From Alistipes sp. (lineage in GTDB: Bacteria; Bacteroidota; Bacteroidia; Bacteroidales; Rikenellaceae), in NCBI GenBank assembly GCA_017546345.1, contig JAFYXB010000021.1, positions 1 to 57,203 on the forward strand: 57,203 bases of DNA, in the 5' to 3' direction. This document shows positions 35,406 to 44,431 of this stretch, one piece after another. A program made the position numbers and the translations under genes. The notes under the pieces were generated by a model. The model ran no database searches. It had not been told where the DNA came from and was given only the letters and a program-made list of their open reading frames with translations. Within the stretch, counting starts at the first letter, position 1. Every line of letters starts with the position of its first letter.

Positions 35406-36655
35406 GACCACAGCCAGAAATAGTTATTCCCGCAAGTGTTGATATGCCTCAGGCTGTAGCTGTTACGGCCGATAATGGTGTGCAGATATACATGCTCCCT
35501 ACGCCCGATTTCGAAGTTGTGCGTTTCAGTTTCGTCTTCCGTGCAGGTACATCGGTGCAGCATAAACCCTTTGCAGCATCGGCAGCAGCCAATATGTTGG
35601 GAGAGGGAAGCAGAGGAATGTCAGCCCAGCAGATTGCCGAGCAGTTGGATTTCTACGGCTCATATTTCGATGTGAATATCGACCGTGATTACGCATATAT
35701 ATCGTTTTGCTCGTTGCGTAAGTTCTTCATGCCAACGCTGGAGGTTGCTCGAGAGATAATTCTTAATCCAGCCTTCCCAGAGCATGAATTTGCGGTTTAT
35801 TGCTCGAAGCGTAAGCAGAACTTAGCTATCGAACGTAGAAAGGTGGATATGCAATCGCGCGAACTATTTGCAACGGCACTCTTTGGCGCCGAGCACCCCT
35901 ACGGCATATCATCGCCCGAGAGCCTCTACGATGAGCTTACACGTGAGGATTTGGTCGATTTATACAACAAGTTATATACGGCAGATAACTGCTTTGTAGT
36001 GTGCAGCGGATTGCTCGATGATGAGGTTATGAGCCATATCAAGGCTATGGCAGAGGCGCTGCCTGCGGGAGAGAAGATCGATGTAAATCTTCCAGCGACA
36101 AACACTACTCATCAGCTTCGTCGCAATATCGACACTGCTCTGCAGAGTTCGGTGCGTGTTGGCCGTCTGCTCTTTCCACGCACACATCCCGATTTTGTGG
36201 GTATGCAGGTTGTTGCTGCGGTGCTTGGTGGCTACTTCGGCTCGCGCTTGATGCAAAATCTACGAGAGGAACACGGCTATACCTATGGCGTTATGGCTGC
36301 TATGGTCAATTTCGATAAGGAGGGATACCTTGCAATCGCTACGCAGGTGGCACGAGAAGTAAGGGAGGATGTACTCCGTGAGATATACTTCGAGATTGAG
36401 CGTCTGCGTACGGAGCTTGTCCCAGAGGATGAGTTGCAGATGGTCAAAAATGTCATGGTGGGCGAGATTCTGCGCATCTTGGATGGCCCGTTTGGAATTG
36501 CTGACGTGACGATCGAAAATATCATGTGTGGCATGGATAACGAGGCTACGGAACGTAGCGTGGAGCAGATTAATGCCATCACACCTGAGCAGGTGCGTGA
36601 CCTAGCGGCGAAGTATCTGCGTAGAGAGGATCTTATTGAGGTCGTAGTGGGGTAG
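35402..36655 (+). CDS. M16 family peptidase-like protein, non-catalytic partner
   Basis: A 417-residue M16 homologue in which the zinc motif is missing: the equivalent position reads FAASAAANMLGEGS. It keeps the C-terminal EEHGYTYGVMA segment, matching the Arg/Tyr substrate-binding pair region of the partner subunit. It is translationally coupled to the catalytic subunit, which points to an obligate heterodimer like the alpha/beta pair of mitochondrial processing peptidase. Confidence 0.9.
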   Translation: MRPQPEIVIPASVDMPQAVAVTADNGVQIYMLPTPDFEVVRFSFVFRAGTSVQHKPFAASAAANMLGEGSRGMSAQQIAEQLDFYGSYFDVNIDRDYAYISFCSLRKFFMPTLEVAREIILNPAFPEHEFAVYCSKRKQNLAIERRKVDMQSRELFATALFGAEHPYGISSPESLYDELTREDLVDLYNKLYTADNCFVVCSGLLDDEVMSHIKAMAEALPAGEKIDVNLPATNTTHQLRRNIDTALQSSVRVGRLLFPRTHPDFVGMQVVAAVLGGYFGSRLMQNLREEHGYTYGVMAAMVNFDKEGYLAIATQVAREVREDVLREIYFEIERLRTELVPEDELQMVKNVMVGEILRILDGPFGIADVTIENIMCGMDNEATERSVEQINAITPEQVRDLAAKYLRREDLIEVVVG

Positions 36656-36658
36656 CGT

Positions 36659-37303
36659 ATGGTAGATAGAGATCTTGTTGAGTATATCGAGCGAGATATA
36701 ATTCCGCGCTACGACGGTTTCGATGCGGCACATCGTCGCGACCATGTGATGACGGTCATAGAGCAGAGTGCTACGCTTGCCCAGCACTACGATGTTAATT
36801 GCGATATGGTCTACGCTATTGCTGCCTATCACGATACGGGACTTGTCAATGGCCGCAAATATCACCACCTATCCTCGGGGCGTATCATTCGTGAGGATGA
36901 TGAGCTACGACGTTGGTTTGGCGAGGCTCAGATTGAGGTTATGGCCCAAGCAGTGGAGGATCATCGCGCATCATCGGATAGTGAGCCACGCTCGATATAT
37001 GGACGCATTGTTGCCGAGGCCGATAGAGTTATTGATAGCACTACGATACTGCGTCGCACAATTCAGTATACGCTCTCGAACCACCCAGAACTCGATAGAG
37101 AGCAGGGCTACGAACGTATGTTGGAGCATCTCTACGAGAAGTACTACTATGGCGGTTATCTAAGGCTTTGGATTCCCGAGTCGCCAAATGCCGAGCGATT
37201 GGAGAGGCTTCGACAAATAATTGATAATAAGGCGTATCTAAGAGAACTCTACGATAAACTCTACGACGAGGAGATTGCAAAAAATAGTGCTGCACAACAA
37301 TAA
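36659..37303 (+). CDS. HD domain phosphohydrolase
   Basis: A 214-residue protein with the metal-binding HD pattern: His29 in AAHRRDHVMTV, His58-Asp59 in AYHDTGL, and a later VAEADRVID that supplies the last Asp. HD proteins hydrolyse phosphoesters of nucleotides or act on RNA; the substrate here is unknown. It starts 3 nt after the second M16 gene and ends before a strong terminator, so it is the last gene of this operon. Confidence 0.86.
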   Translation: MVDRDLVEYIERDIIPRYDGFDAAHRRDHVMTVIEQSATLAQHYDVNCDMVYAIAAYHDTGLVNGRKYHHLSSGRIIREDDELRRWFGEAQIEVMAQAVEDHRASSDSEPRSIYGRIVAEADRVIDSTTILRRTIQYTLSNHPELDREQGYERMLEHLYEKYYYGGYLRLWIPESPNAERLERLRQIIDNKAYLRELYDKLYDEEIAKNSAAQQ

Positions 37304-37320
37304 ACGCCTTGCGATATAAT

Positions 37321-37366
37321 AAAAATAGTGGCTATTCGACCGAAATGGTGAATAGCCACTATTTTT
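37321..37366. terminator. Bidirectional terminator
   Basis: A perfect 17-bp stem (37321-37337 with 37350-37366) starting AAAAA and ending TTTTT, between the HD gene and the convergent BACON lipoprotein gene. Confidence 0.88.
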
Positions 37367-37380
37367 GTAGTCAGATGCCT

Positions 37381-39378
37381 CTACTTTACATACACATAGC
37401 TTGGTGTGCGCTCCGCCTTGGGTGCGCCAACCATAACGAGACGACCTGATCGTGTGTTGCTTGTTAGCTTCTCGACAAGCTCGCTGATAGGACGCTTAGT
37501 CGATGCGCTATACTCATATCTAAATGGCTCGGTGATAAATACATCGCTATAGTTGCCACGGTAGTCCATAGCTACGGCACATAGCACGAAATCTACGTTC
37601 GACATACCTGCAAGCACCTGTAAAGGTTCGCTGTCGTAGCGTGTAACCTCGTCGAAAAGACCATCATAGCCGAGTGATGCAAGCTCCTGCATGTCGAAGT
37701 GGATGCAGAAGAGATCCTGCGTAGGCTGCTCGGTCGCTACCTCTACCCACATCATATAGTAGCCCATCTGCTCGTACATAGCTGCCATATCGGGTGAGAA
37801 GAAGAACTCGGGATCTGCCTCGTGAAGCTCCAATGGACTGTAAGGACCGCAGTGCTCGATGCTTACAACGCTATTCTCGCCTTCGGCCTCGGCCTCGGTC
37901 TTAAAGTCGGCGCGGTAGAGATCGGTGGTTACAACACCGCCGAAGTAGCCGAATGCAAGGATTGTATACTCTGTCTCGGGGTCGAGCGTGTTGAGGTGGC
38001 TGACAACCGTACCTCGGTATGTCGATAGACCGAATGTGCCTGTGAGCCAGTTGAGAATATCGCTATCGCTACCCTCGGGAACATCGCTCTTAAGAACAAG
38101 TGCAATGGCGTAAGGATCGTTGGTAGTAGGGGTAATAGCAATGTCGGCAACACGAGTGTAGACATTATCAACCTGAATATCAATAGTCATTTCCGACTGC
38201 TCTACAACACCCGTTCTGAAGTACTCGACATGTGGGGTAGATACTACCTGAGGTATGCCATCGAGCATATCCACAGCGTAGAATACCATCATATAGCCAG
38301 TATCGGCCTCGCGTGTTTCGTGGTATGAGTCGGGACCGTGTAGAAGCATGATATCCATGAGAGTATCGGCCGAGTATCCCATGCTCATATACATAGATAT
38401 CTGCTGCAACCACTGCTCGACAACCGCCTTTGTAAACTCAGCATTAGGAAGCTCACCCTCCTTGCGATACATAGCGTCATGCTCGCTGTAGATGTCGATA
38501 TAGTAGCCGCCCTCCCAGTCGATAGGTGTAAACTCGTAGAAGACCTCGGGACCTTCAACCGTGATGTTTACGTCGAACTCAACCGTTGCGAGTTTATTCT
38601 CGGGGAGAACAACGAGCTCATAGCTTATTGGTGTAGCAAGGCGATAATCTTTGCCATCTTCGCTGAACTCGATGCCGTAGGCATAGAGAATATACTCATG
38701 GCTTGGCATCATACCACTCCATGTCACGCTACTCTCGCCCTCGAAAGCCAAGGCGTTCATCAACATAAACTCCTTGAGTAGATGCATAGTATCGTCGGTA
38801 AGATACTCCTTCGCGAAACCTACGAAGTAGTTGTAGTCATCCTCGAAGAGCTGCTCTGCAGTGGTAATGCCCATCTGCTCGAAGTATGTAACCTCGGCCA
38901 TATATACGATGTATGCCATCTCGCCATTGAGCGGTGTAATGGTCGTATCGCAACTTGTCGACGTCATCTCACCAAAGGTAAATGTGAAGTGCTCACGGTT
39001 GTCGCCCTCCTGCTTGATGATAATTGTTGGCGAGGGGTCTACTTCGGGGTAGCGCACCTCGACAATCGCCTCACGAAGCTCGGTAGTGTTGTTTGACTCT
39101 ACGCTAAGGATGATTGCACCACTCTTGCAAACACCCTTGACCCACTCCTGGTCGCTTATTACAACGGGGTCAATGCCGTTGATGCCATTAAGTAGCTCGT
39201 AGCCTACGGTGTAGTCGCCACCTGCCGCTGCTACTTCAACACTATCGTTGGCGAGTGTTATGGTTGTGGTATCGGGCGTAGGATTTACATCGGGTGTAGG
39301 CTCGCACGCCATAAAAAGCGTTAGTGCGATGGCTGCCACAAACAGTGGCAATCTCATCAGGTTAGTTCTAATTTTCAT
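37381..39378 (-). CDS. BACON-domain surface lipoprotein (paralogue 2)
   Basis: A 665-residue protein with lipoprotein signal MKIRTNLMRLPLFVAAIALTLFMAC. A BACON domain covers about residues 35-125 (NDSVEVAAAGGDYTVGYEL, ISDQEWVKGVC, PSPTIIIKQEG). The rest is built of beta-rich segments with recurring phrases (MPSHEYILYAYGIEFSEDGKDY, TLDPETEYTILAFGYFGGVVTT) that recall fibronectin-like folds, and it ends with TKRPISELVEK. It is clearly a paralogue of the gene 14 nt upstream. Function unknown; glycan or mucin binding is the usual suggestion for BACON proteins. Confidence 0.8.
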   Translation of the reverse strand: MKIRTNLMRLPLFVAAIALTLFMACEPTPDVNPTPDTTTITLANDSVEVAAAGGDYTVGYELLNGINGIDPVVISDQEWVKGVCKSGAIILSVESNNTTELREAIVEVRYPEVDPSPTIIIKQEGDNREHFTFTFGEMTSTSCDTTITPLNGEMAYIVYMAEVTYFEQMGITTAEQLFEDDYNYFVGFAKEYLTDDTMHLLKEFMLMNALAFEGESSVTWSGMMPSHEYILYAYGIEFSEDGKDYRLATPISYELVVLPENKLATVEFDVNITVEGPEVFYEFTPIDWEGGYYIDIYSEHDAMYRKEGELPNAEFTKAVVEQWLQQISMYMSMGYSADTLMDIMLLHGPDSYHETREADTGYMMVFYAVDMLDGIPQVVSTPHVEYFRTGVVEQSEMTIDIQVDNVYTRVADIAITPTTNDPYAIALVLKSDVPEGSDSDILNWLTGTFGLSTYRGTVVSHLNTLDPETEYTILAFGYFGGVVTTDLYRADFKTEAEAEGENSVVSIEHCGPYSPLELHEADPEFFFSPDMAAMYEQMGYYMMWVEVATEQPTQDLFCIHFDMQELASLGYDGLFDEVTRYDSEPLQVLAGMSNVDFVLCAVAMDYRGNYSDVFITEPFRYEYSASTKRPISELVEKLTSNTRSGRLVMVGAPKAERTPSYVYVK

Positions 39379-39392
39379 ATTGTTGGATCATT

Positions 39393-41369
39393 TTATTTGC
39401 TGCTATAGACTCTGCTGGGAGCAATGCGTAGGCGCTTTGCCGCTGTGCTTTGCTCGTTGCTCTCGATCTTGGCGATTAGCTCGCTGATAGGACGCTTGTC
39501 GCTCTCGTTCCATGCGAAGCTCTCGGATTTCCACATATCGCAGTAGTTGCCACGCTCATCCATCGCGGTACCAACGACCATATACTGCTCGCCATAGTAG
39601 CCGTGGTTTACGGTTACGGGATCGCAGACAAAGGCTACGAGATCTGAGAAGATGACATCCTCGCCATAATATAAGTAGGTCGCCCTATCGACAAACATAT
39701 GGAACTTATCCTCGGTTTCGCGCTCTGTGAGTGTCTCCATATACATAAGATATAGGCCCGCATAGCTGAAATATGCGCCATACTTATCGGGGTTGTAGCT
39801 AGCAAGCTCCACGGGGTCGTACGGACCATTGAAATCTACCTTTGTTACAAGGTTTGTACCCTTCTCGGCCTCGGGTGTTGTGAAGTAATGGCTAAAAAGC
39901 TTGGTTGTCACCACTCCTCCGTGATAGCCAAATGCGAATACGGCATACTCGGTATCTGCGTCAAGAGTGTTGATGTGGCTACTCATCGTGCCTCGGAACG
40001 AGTATGTGTAGATGCCCAAATCTGTAAGGATATACTCGATAAGTGCATCGTCGCCTGTTATCGACTCTACGATATAGGATGGAGTGATAAGCATGATGTA
40101 TGGTTCATCGTCGTTCGAGGGGGTGATGCTTAGGTCGCATACGTGCGCATAGACATTATCCGCACGAATATCCAACGTAAGATCCGAGGCTGTAACCTTC
40201 TCGGTCTTGAGGTAGTGTCGTGTGGGGTTGGATACCATTTGCAATACACCATCGACAATATCCACAGCATAGGCCATAACCATATACTCCATATCCGATA
40301 CCAACTCCCAGCGTCCCGCTGCAGAGGCCTCGAAGCAGAACTCCTCGATGATCTTCTCGTAGCTCATACCATATACGTTCATATAGTAGTTGCACGACGA
40401 CATCCAGTCGCTGGCTACACTCTCCACATAACCCTCGGGCATTGCCTCTCCCTCGGCAATGTATAGGCTATTGTAACGGTCCAATACCTCTACGTAGAAG
40501 TTGCCGTTCCACGCCTTAGCCTCGATGTTGTAGCTTACATCAGCACGCTTTACGCTTGTCGATATATCGAAGCTAATAGACTCGTCGATAGGAGCTGTTG
40601 CGGGAGAGATCTCTTTGTAGAAGATGGGGGTTACGACTTCGTAGTCGTTCTTATCCTCGCTGAACTCTACGCCATATACATAGATGATAGACAAGATGCC
40701 TGGTGATATGCCATTCCACTGCGTACGCTGCTTATCCGAGAATAGAACATTTGAATCGAGCATATAATCGCGAAGCGTCATACCCTCGAACTCGGCAGCC
40801 GACTTAAAGTAGCGCATATCGTCATCAATAAGCTGCTCTGAAGTTACAATGTCGCTATCGATGAAGTATGAAGCCTCAGACATAAACATCACGTACTCCA
40901 TCTCCTTGTCGGCAGGCGTAACAACCGTGATACACGATCTGGCCTCGAGACTCTCCACGGTGATAGTGAACTCCGCATCGCTGTTGCCAGCCTGTACGAT
41001 GGTTAGTGAAGATTGCTGAAGTACGCCACCACAGCTAAACTCGATAGTTGCACAGCGCTCCTCGCGATCGGCATTTGCTGCTATAGTAAGGAGCATCTTG
41101 CTTGTGTGACACTCGAAGTTCTCGATCCACGACGCATTATAGTAGGGCTTAATCGTCTGATCTTCGTAGCCCTCAGCTACGATGAAATCGACGATAAGTT
41201 CACCACCCGCCGTTTCAACCTCCACGATGTCGTTCTCGAACGAGAGCGCATTGACATTGTTCTGCGTCTGCTCCTCTGGGGTTGTTGTACATCCCACCAT
41301 TGCAAAAAGCGCAACCAGAGCGGCGGTAGTAAATAGGTTTATTCGAAGTAATAAGTTTCTCATAGACAT
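39393..41369 (-). CDS. BACON-domain surface lipoprotein (paralogue 1)
   Basis: A protein of about 658 residues, aligned end to end with its downstream neighbour: lipoprotein signal ending VGC, BACON domain (NDIVEVETAGGELIVDFIV, ASWIENFEC, SSLTIVQAG), then SPGILSIIYVYGVEFSEDKNDY, TLDADTEYAVFAFGYHGGVVTT and DKRPISELIAK near the C-terminus. I start it at 41369 (MSMRNLL) because the open frame to 41396 would begin inside the promoter; 41363 is also possible. The two genes form an operon produced by tandem duplication and later divergence. Confidence 0.8.
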   Translation of the reverse strand: MSMRNLLLRINLFTTAALVALFAMVGCTTTPEEQTQNNVNALSFENDIVEVETAGGELIVDFIVAEGYEDQTIKPYYNASWIENFECHTSKMLLTIAANADREERCATIEFSCGGVLQQSSLTIVQAGNSDAEFTITVESLEARSCITVVTPADKEMEYVMFMSEASYFIDSDIVTSEQLIDDDMRYFKSAAEFEGMTLRDYMLDSNVLFSDKQRTQWNGISPGILSIIYVYGVEFSEDKNDYEVVTPIFYKEISPATAPIDESISFDISTSVKRADVSYNIEAKAWNGNFYVEVLDRYNSLYIAEGEAMPEGYVESVASDWMSSCNYYMNVYGMSYEKIIEEFCFEASAAGRWELVSDMEYMVMAYAVDIVDGVLQMVSNPTRHYLKTEKVTASDLTLDIRADNVYAHVCDLSITPSNDDEPYIMLITPSYIVESITGDDALIEYILTDLGIYTYSFRGTMSSHINTLDADTEYAVFAFGYHGGVVTTKLFSHYFTTPEAEKGTNLVTKVDFNGPYDPVELASYNPDKYGAYFSYAGLYLMYMETLTERETEDKFHMFVDRATYLYYGEDVIFSDLVAFVCDPVTVNHGYYGEQYMVVGTAMDERGNYCDMWKSESFAWNESDKRPISELIAKIESNEQSTAAKRLRIAPSRVYSSK

Positions 41370-41393
41370 ATTTGTTTTATCTGTTCGCAACCA

Positions 41394-41425
41394 CAAATGT
41401 ATGAAAATAATTTATAAAATACAAA
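41394..41425 (-). promoter_or_regulatory. Promoter of the BACON lipoprotein pair
   Basis: Minus strand TTTG (41422-41425), 20 nt, TACATTTG (41394-41401); the start point would be near 41387, about 18 nt before the start codon. Confidence 0.6.
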
Positions 41426-41513
41426 ATATGGCGAAAAAGGCCTATTTATAGCCAATGTTGCTAAATGAAAGAGGCGAATAGAGAGTCTATCTTGTCGTTA
41501 TGCTCGCCCTCCT

Positions 41514-42299
41514 ATGTATGCAGTGGTTGTTGATGCTATGGTCGAGCAGGGCCGCTTGACCGAGGAGCAGGTGGCTGAGGCTATGCAGAAGGCTTCGGCA
41601 AAGGAGGGTGTGCGTTTCTCTATGATGGATAATGCACAGGCAGCAGCAGAGGTAGCCCCATACTTAAATGCGTTTAACTTGTATTATCGTGGCATAGACG
41701 AGCGAATAATACCATTTGCTTCGGTCTATCTTAATAAGAATGAAAGCCAGAATATTGCGAATGAATTAATCAACGCTTGGAATAATGGAGAGAACAGAAC
41801 AGTTAGAGAGTATATTGATAGGGCTTATGAAGTCGCTCGAAATGCCAATGTACAGGGCAATATTCTCGATGGCTCTAATAAGAAGTCATCAACTACACGA
41901 GGAAATGATAGATTGGGTAGCGGGATTTCACGACTCGGAAGATACTATTACTCCCCAGAACTTTATAGCGAAGTTAAAAGAGCTGATAGCGGAAGCACAG
42001 GGCGAGGCAAAGTAAGGTACTCTCTTTCAGATGCTCCTACCTTCTACTCTAATGCAGAGTTTGCAGTTCGTGGCATCAAACAGGAGAAAGCAACACCTGA
42101 GCAGTGGCTCAAAATGATTGAGAAGGCTGGAGGTCTCAAGGCTGGCGAGGATAAGTGGCTCGGGCTAAGTGATTGGCTCAAGGCAAGCGACAAGAAGACA
42201 CTCTCAAAGGATGAGGTATTGCAGTATATCGCTGACAATAACTTCGTGATTGAGGAGGTGGAGTATGGTGAAACAGAATCTTTCTATTCATCCACTTAA
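41514..42299 (+). CDS. Mobile-element large polyvalent-type protein, truncated remnant
   Basis: A 261-codon frame that looks like a piece of the very large polyvalent proteins of Bacteroidales phages and conjugative elements. The typical parts are VRFSMMDNAQAAAEVAPYLN, NIANELINAWNNG, and VRYSLSDAPTFYSNAEFAV followed by KATPEQWLKMIEKAGGLKAGEDKWLGLSDWLK. The frame is open back to 41469 without a start, and the C-terminus stops abruptly (ETESFYSST), so both ends appear lost. Its middle (about 41860-42015) uses AGA, CGA and GGA codons that are rare around it. Probably a decayed fragment. Confidence 0.6.
   Translation: MYAVVVDAMVEQGRLTEEQVAEAMQKASAKEGVRFSMMDNAQAAAEVAPYLNAFNLYYRGIDERIIPFASVYLNKNESQNIANELINAWNNGENRTVREYIDRAYEVARNANVQGNILDGSNKKSSTTRGNDRLGSGISRLGRYYYSPELYSEVKRADSGSTGRGKVRYSLSDAPTFYSNAEFAVRGIKQEKATPEQWLKMIEKAGGLKAGEDKWLGLSDWLKASDKKTLSKDEVLQYIADNNFVIEEVEYGETESFYSST
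41785..42015 (+). CDS. Possible overlapping small gene inside the mobile-element remnant
   Basis: A 76-codon frame with its own ATG, nested in the +1 frame of the surrounding remnant. Its product (MERTEQLESILIGLMKSLEM, then HQLHEEMIDWVAGFHDSEDT and ITPQNFIAKLKELIAEAQ) reads like a compact helical protein and looks more natural than the Ser/Gly/Arg-rich sequence of the outer frame over the same DNA. It may be a real small mobile-element gene that became fused between two pieces of the larger one. Function unknown. Confidence 0.35.
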   Translation: MERTEQLESILIGLMKSLEMPMYRAIFSMALIRSHQLHEEMIDWVAGFHDSEDTITPQNFIAKLKELIAEAQGEAK

Positions 42300-42342
42300 C
42301 AAATCGGGGTTGGCTAAACTACTTCGTTAGTCACCCTGAAAC

Positions 42343-42371
42343 AAAAACTCCTCACCAGTGCGGCGAGGAGT
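42343..42371 (-). terminator. Terminator of upp
   Basis: Stem ACTCCTC/GAGGAGT (42347-42353 with 42365-42371) followed by TTTTT on the minus strand, 13 nt past the upp stop. Confidence 0.75.
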
Positions 42372-42384
42372 CGTTGTTGATCTC

Positions 42385-43008
42385 TTAGCGTGTGCCGAAG
42401 ATACGATCTCCAGCGTCACCCAAACCAGGTAAAATGTAGTTCTTGTCGTTCAAGCCTTCGTCGAGCGATGCGAGATAGATATCTACGTCGGGGTGCTGCT
42501 CCGTAACAGCCTTGACACCCTGAGGAGATGCTACGAGACACATAAGGCGTATCTGCTTGTAGCCATCCTCCTTAAGACGCTTGATAGCATCGCAAGCGCT
42601 ACCACCCGTAGCCAACATCGGATCGGTGAGAATAACCAAACGATCCTTGTTCTCGGGCATCTTGTAGTAGTAGAATACAGGCTGGCAAGTCTTCTCGTCG
42701 CGATACATACCGATATGTCCTACGCGTGCCGAGGGGATAAGTGCCAACAGACCATCTACCATGCCGAGGCCTGCGCGAAGGATAGGCGCGATAACAACCT
42801 TCTTGCCAGAAATCTTGGGGGCATTCATCTTCATCAGCGGAGTCTCAATCTCCTCGTAGGTGAGCTGAAAATCGCGAGTGATCTCGTAACCCATAAACAT
42901 TGCGATCTCTTTAAGTAGATCACGGAACTTCATCGTAGAAGTCTCCTTGTTGCGCATAAGGCTAAGCTTATGCTGTACCAATGGATGGTCAACTATATGT
43001 AATGCCAT
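42385..43008 (-). CDS. upp: Uracil phosphoribosyltransferase
   Basis: Makes UMP from uracil and PRPP, the main pyrimidine salvage step. A 207-residue protein of normal length with the PRPP-binding loop [16 protein letters not shown], the family start [16 protein letters not shown], and the uracil-binding C-terminus [16 protein letters not shown]. It is divergent from the uracil permease gene, so transport and salvage share one intergenic region of 114 nt. Confidence 0.97.
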   Translation of the reverse strand: MALHIVDHPLVQHKLSLMRNKETSTMKFRDLLKEIAMFMGYEITRDFQLTYEEIETPLMKMNAPKISGKKVVIAPILRAGLGMVDGLLALIPSARVGHIGMYRDEKTCQPVFYYYKMPENKDRLVILTDPMLATGGSACDAIKRLKEDGYKQIRLMCLVASPQGVKAVTEQHPDVDIYLASLDEGLNDKNYILPGLGDAGDRIFGTR

Positions 43009-43035
43009 AACAATGTGGTTTAATATATTCTACCG

Positions 43036-43043
43036 CAAATATA
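43036..43043 (-). promoter_or_regulatory. -7 element of upp
   Basis: TATATTTG on the minus strand, 27 nt ahead of the start codon; the -33 element is not clear. Confidence 0.5.
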
Positions 43044-43065
43044 CGATTTTTTGTAGAAAGGACCA

Positions 43066-43095
43066 TTGTATTACACAAAAAAATAGCTACTTTTG
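43066..43095 (+). promoter_or_regulatory. Promoter of uraA
   Basis: TTG (43066-43068), 19 nt, TACTTTTG (43088-43095), with the ATG at 43123. Confidence 0.6.
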
Positions 43096-43122
43096 CAAAA
43101 GACTTAATTTTATACAATTTGT

Positions 43123-44334
43123 ATGAAGAATAATACTAATCTGGGCATCGTGCAGAAGACCATCGTTGGCGCACAGTTTCTCTTCGTGGCGTTTGGTGCA
43201 ACGGTGCTTGTTCCCCTGTTAGTGGGTCTTGACCCATCGGTGGCACTCTTTACAGCAGGTGTCGGCACTATGATATTTCATGCTGTGACTAAAGGTAAGG
43301 TGCCTATCTTTCTCGGTAGTAGCTTTGCATTTATTGCACCTATCATCAAGGCAACAGAGCTTTTTGGCCTCCCTGGTACACTTTCGGGTCTGGTCGCTGT
43401 AGGTGCTGTATATGGTTTGATGAGCCTATTGGTGCGTCTGCGTGGTGTGGGCTTTATCGCTCGCCTCTTCCCACCAGTGGTTGTCGGTCCTGTGATTATG
43501 CTTATCGGTTTGTCGTTGGCTGGTACGGGTGTGAGTATGGCAAGTAGCAACTGGCCACTTGCAATTATCGCGCTTGTAACAACCGTCGCAGTATCGCTAT
43601 TTGCTAAGGGTCTGCTTCGTCTTATCCCGATTTTTGCAGGTATCGTCGTAGGATATATTGCTGCAATAATCTTTGGTGTCGTAGATTTTCAGCCTATCGT
43701 CGATGCCTCATGGTTTGCACTTCCCGCATTTGTGCGCCCTGAGCTATGCTGGGAGGCTATTATCTTTATGATCCCCGTGGCTATTGCTCCCGTTATCGAG
43801 CATATTGGCGATGTCTATGCTATCAACGAGGTTACGGGTAAAGATTTCGTGAAGGATCCAGGCTTGCACCGCACAATGCTTGGTGATGGCTTGGCCTGCG
43901 TCGCAGCATCCTTTATCGGTGGCCCTCCCGTAACTACCTACTCTGAGGTTACTGGAGCAATCTCGCTTACAAAAATTGCCGATCCGATGGTTATCCGTAT
44001 TGCAGCCATCTTTGGTATCTTATTCTCGGTGTTGGGCAAGGTCAGCGCACTGCTTAAGACCATCCCCGAGGCTGTGTTGGGCGGTATTATGTTGCTTCTA
44101 TTTGGTACTATCGCATCGGTGGGTATCAATTCGTTGATTAAAAATAAGGTAGACTTAGGCGATACTCGCAATTTGGTTATCGCTTCGCTAATCCTTATCC
44201 TCGGTATTGGTGGCGCGGAGCTTACTATCGGAAGCTTTACGATTGGCGGTATCGGCCTATCGGCTGTTGTGGGTGTAGTTCTCAATCTCGTGCTTCCACG
44301 CCGCAAGGAGGAGAGTGACGAGGGGAAAAAGTAG
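43123..44334 (+). CDS. uraA: Uracil permease, NCS2 family
   Basis: A 403-residue proton-coupled nucleobase transporter with fourteen hydrophobic segments. The substrate-site helix motifs are visible: VAIAPVIEHIGDVYAI, whose Glu binds uracil in UraA, and FIGGPPVTTYSEVTGAI with the family's TTYxEN-like block. The divergent upp gene makes uracil the best guess, with uracil trapped as UMP after entry. Monocistronic, followed by a hairpin at 44383. Confidence 0.94.
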   Translation: MKNNTNLGIVQKTIVGAQFLFVAFGATVLVPLLVGLDPSVALFTAGVGTMIFHAVTKGKVPIFLGSSFAFIAPIIKATELFGLPGTLSGLVAVGAVYGLMSLLVRLRGVGFIARLFPPVVVGPVIMLIGLSLAGTGVSMASSNWPLAIIALVTTVAVSLFAKGLLRLIPIFAGIVVGYIAAIIFGVVDFQPIVDASWFALPAFVRPELCWEAIIFMIPVAIAPVIEHIGDVYAINEVTGKDFVKDPGLHRTMLGDGLACVAASFIGGPPVTTYSEVTGAISLTKIADPMVIRIAAIFGILFSVLGKVSALLKTIPEAVLGGIMLLLFGTIASVGINSLIKNKVDLGDTRNLVIASLILILGIGGAELTIGSFTIGGIGLSAVVGVVLNLVLPRRKEESDEGKK

Positions 44335-44382
44335 ACGATGTAGCGTTGCGTAGTGTTAGCAATACTGCGTGAGCAATAATAT

Positions 44383-44413
44383 GGGGTATCCATTTGGCGG
44401 GTGCCCCTTTGCT
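44383..44413 (+). terminator. Probable terminator of uraA
   Basis: A 9-bp stem including G-U pairs (GGGGTATCC, loop, GGGTGCCCC) followed by TTTGCTT. It lies just upstream of the CAT-like gene, so some readthrough is possible. Confidence 0.55.
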
Positions 44414-44431
44414 TCTAAATAATGAAATGAT

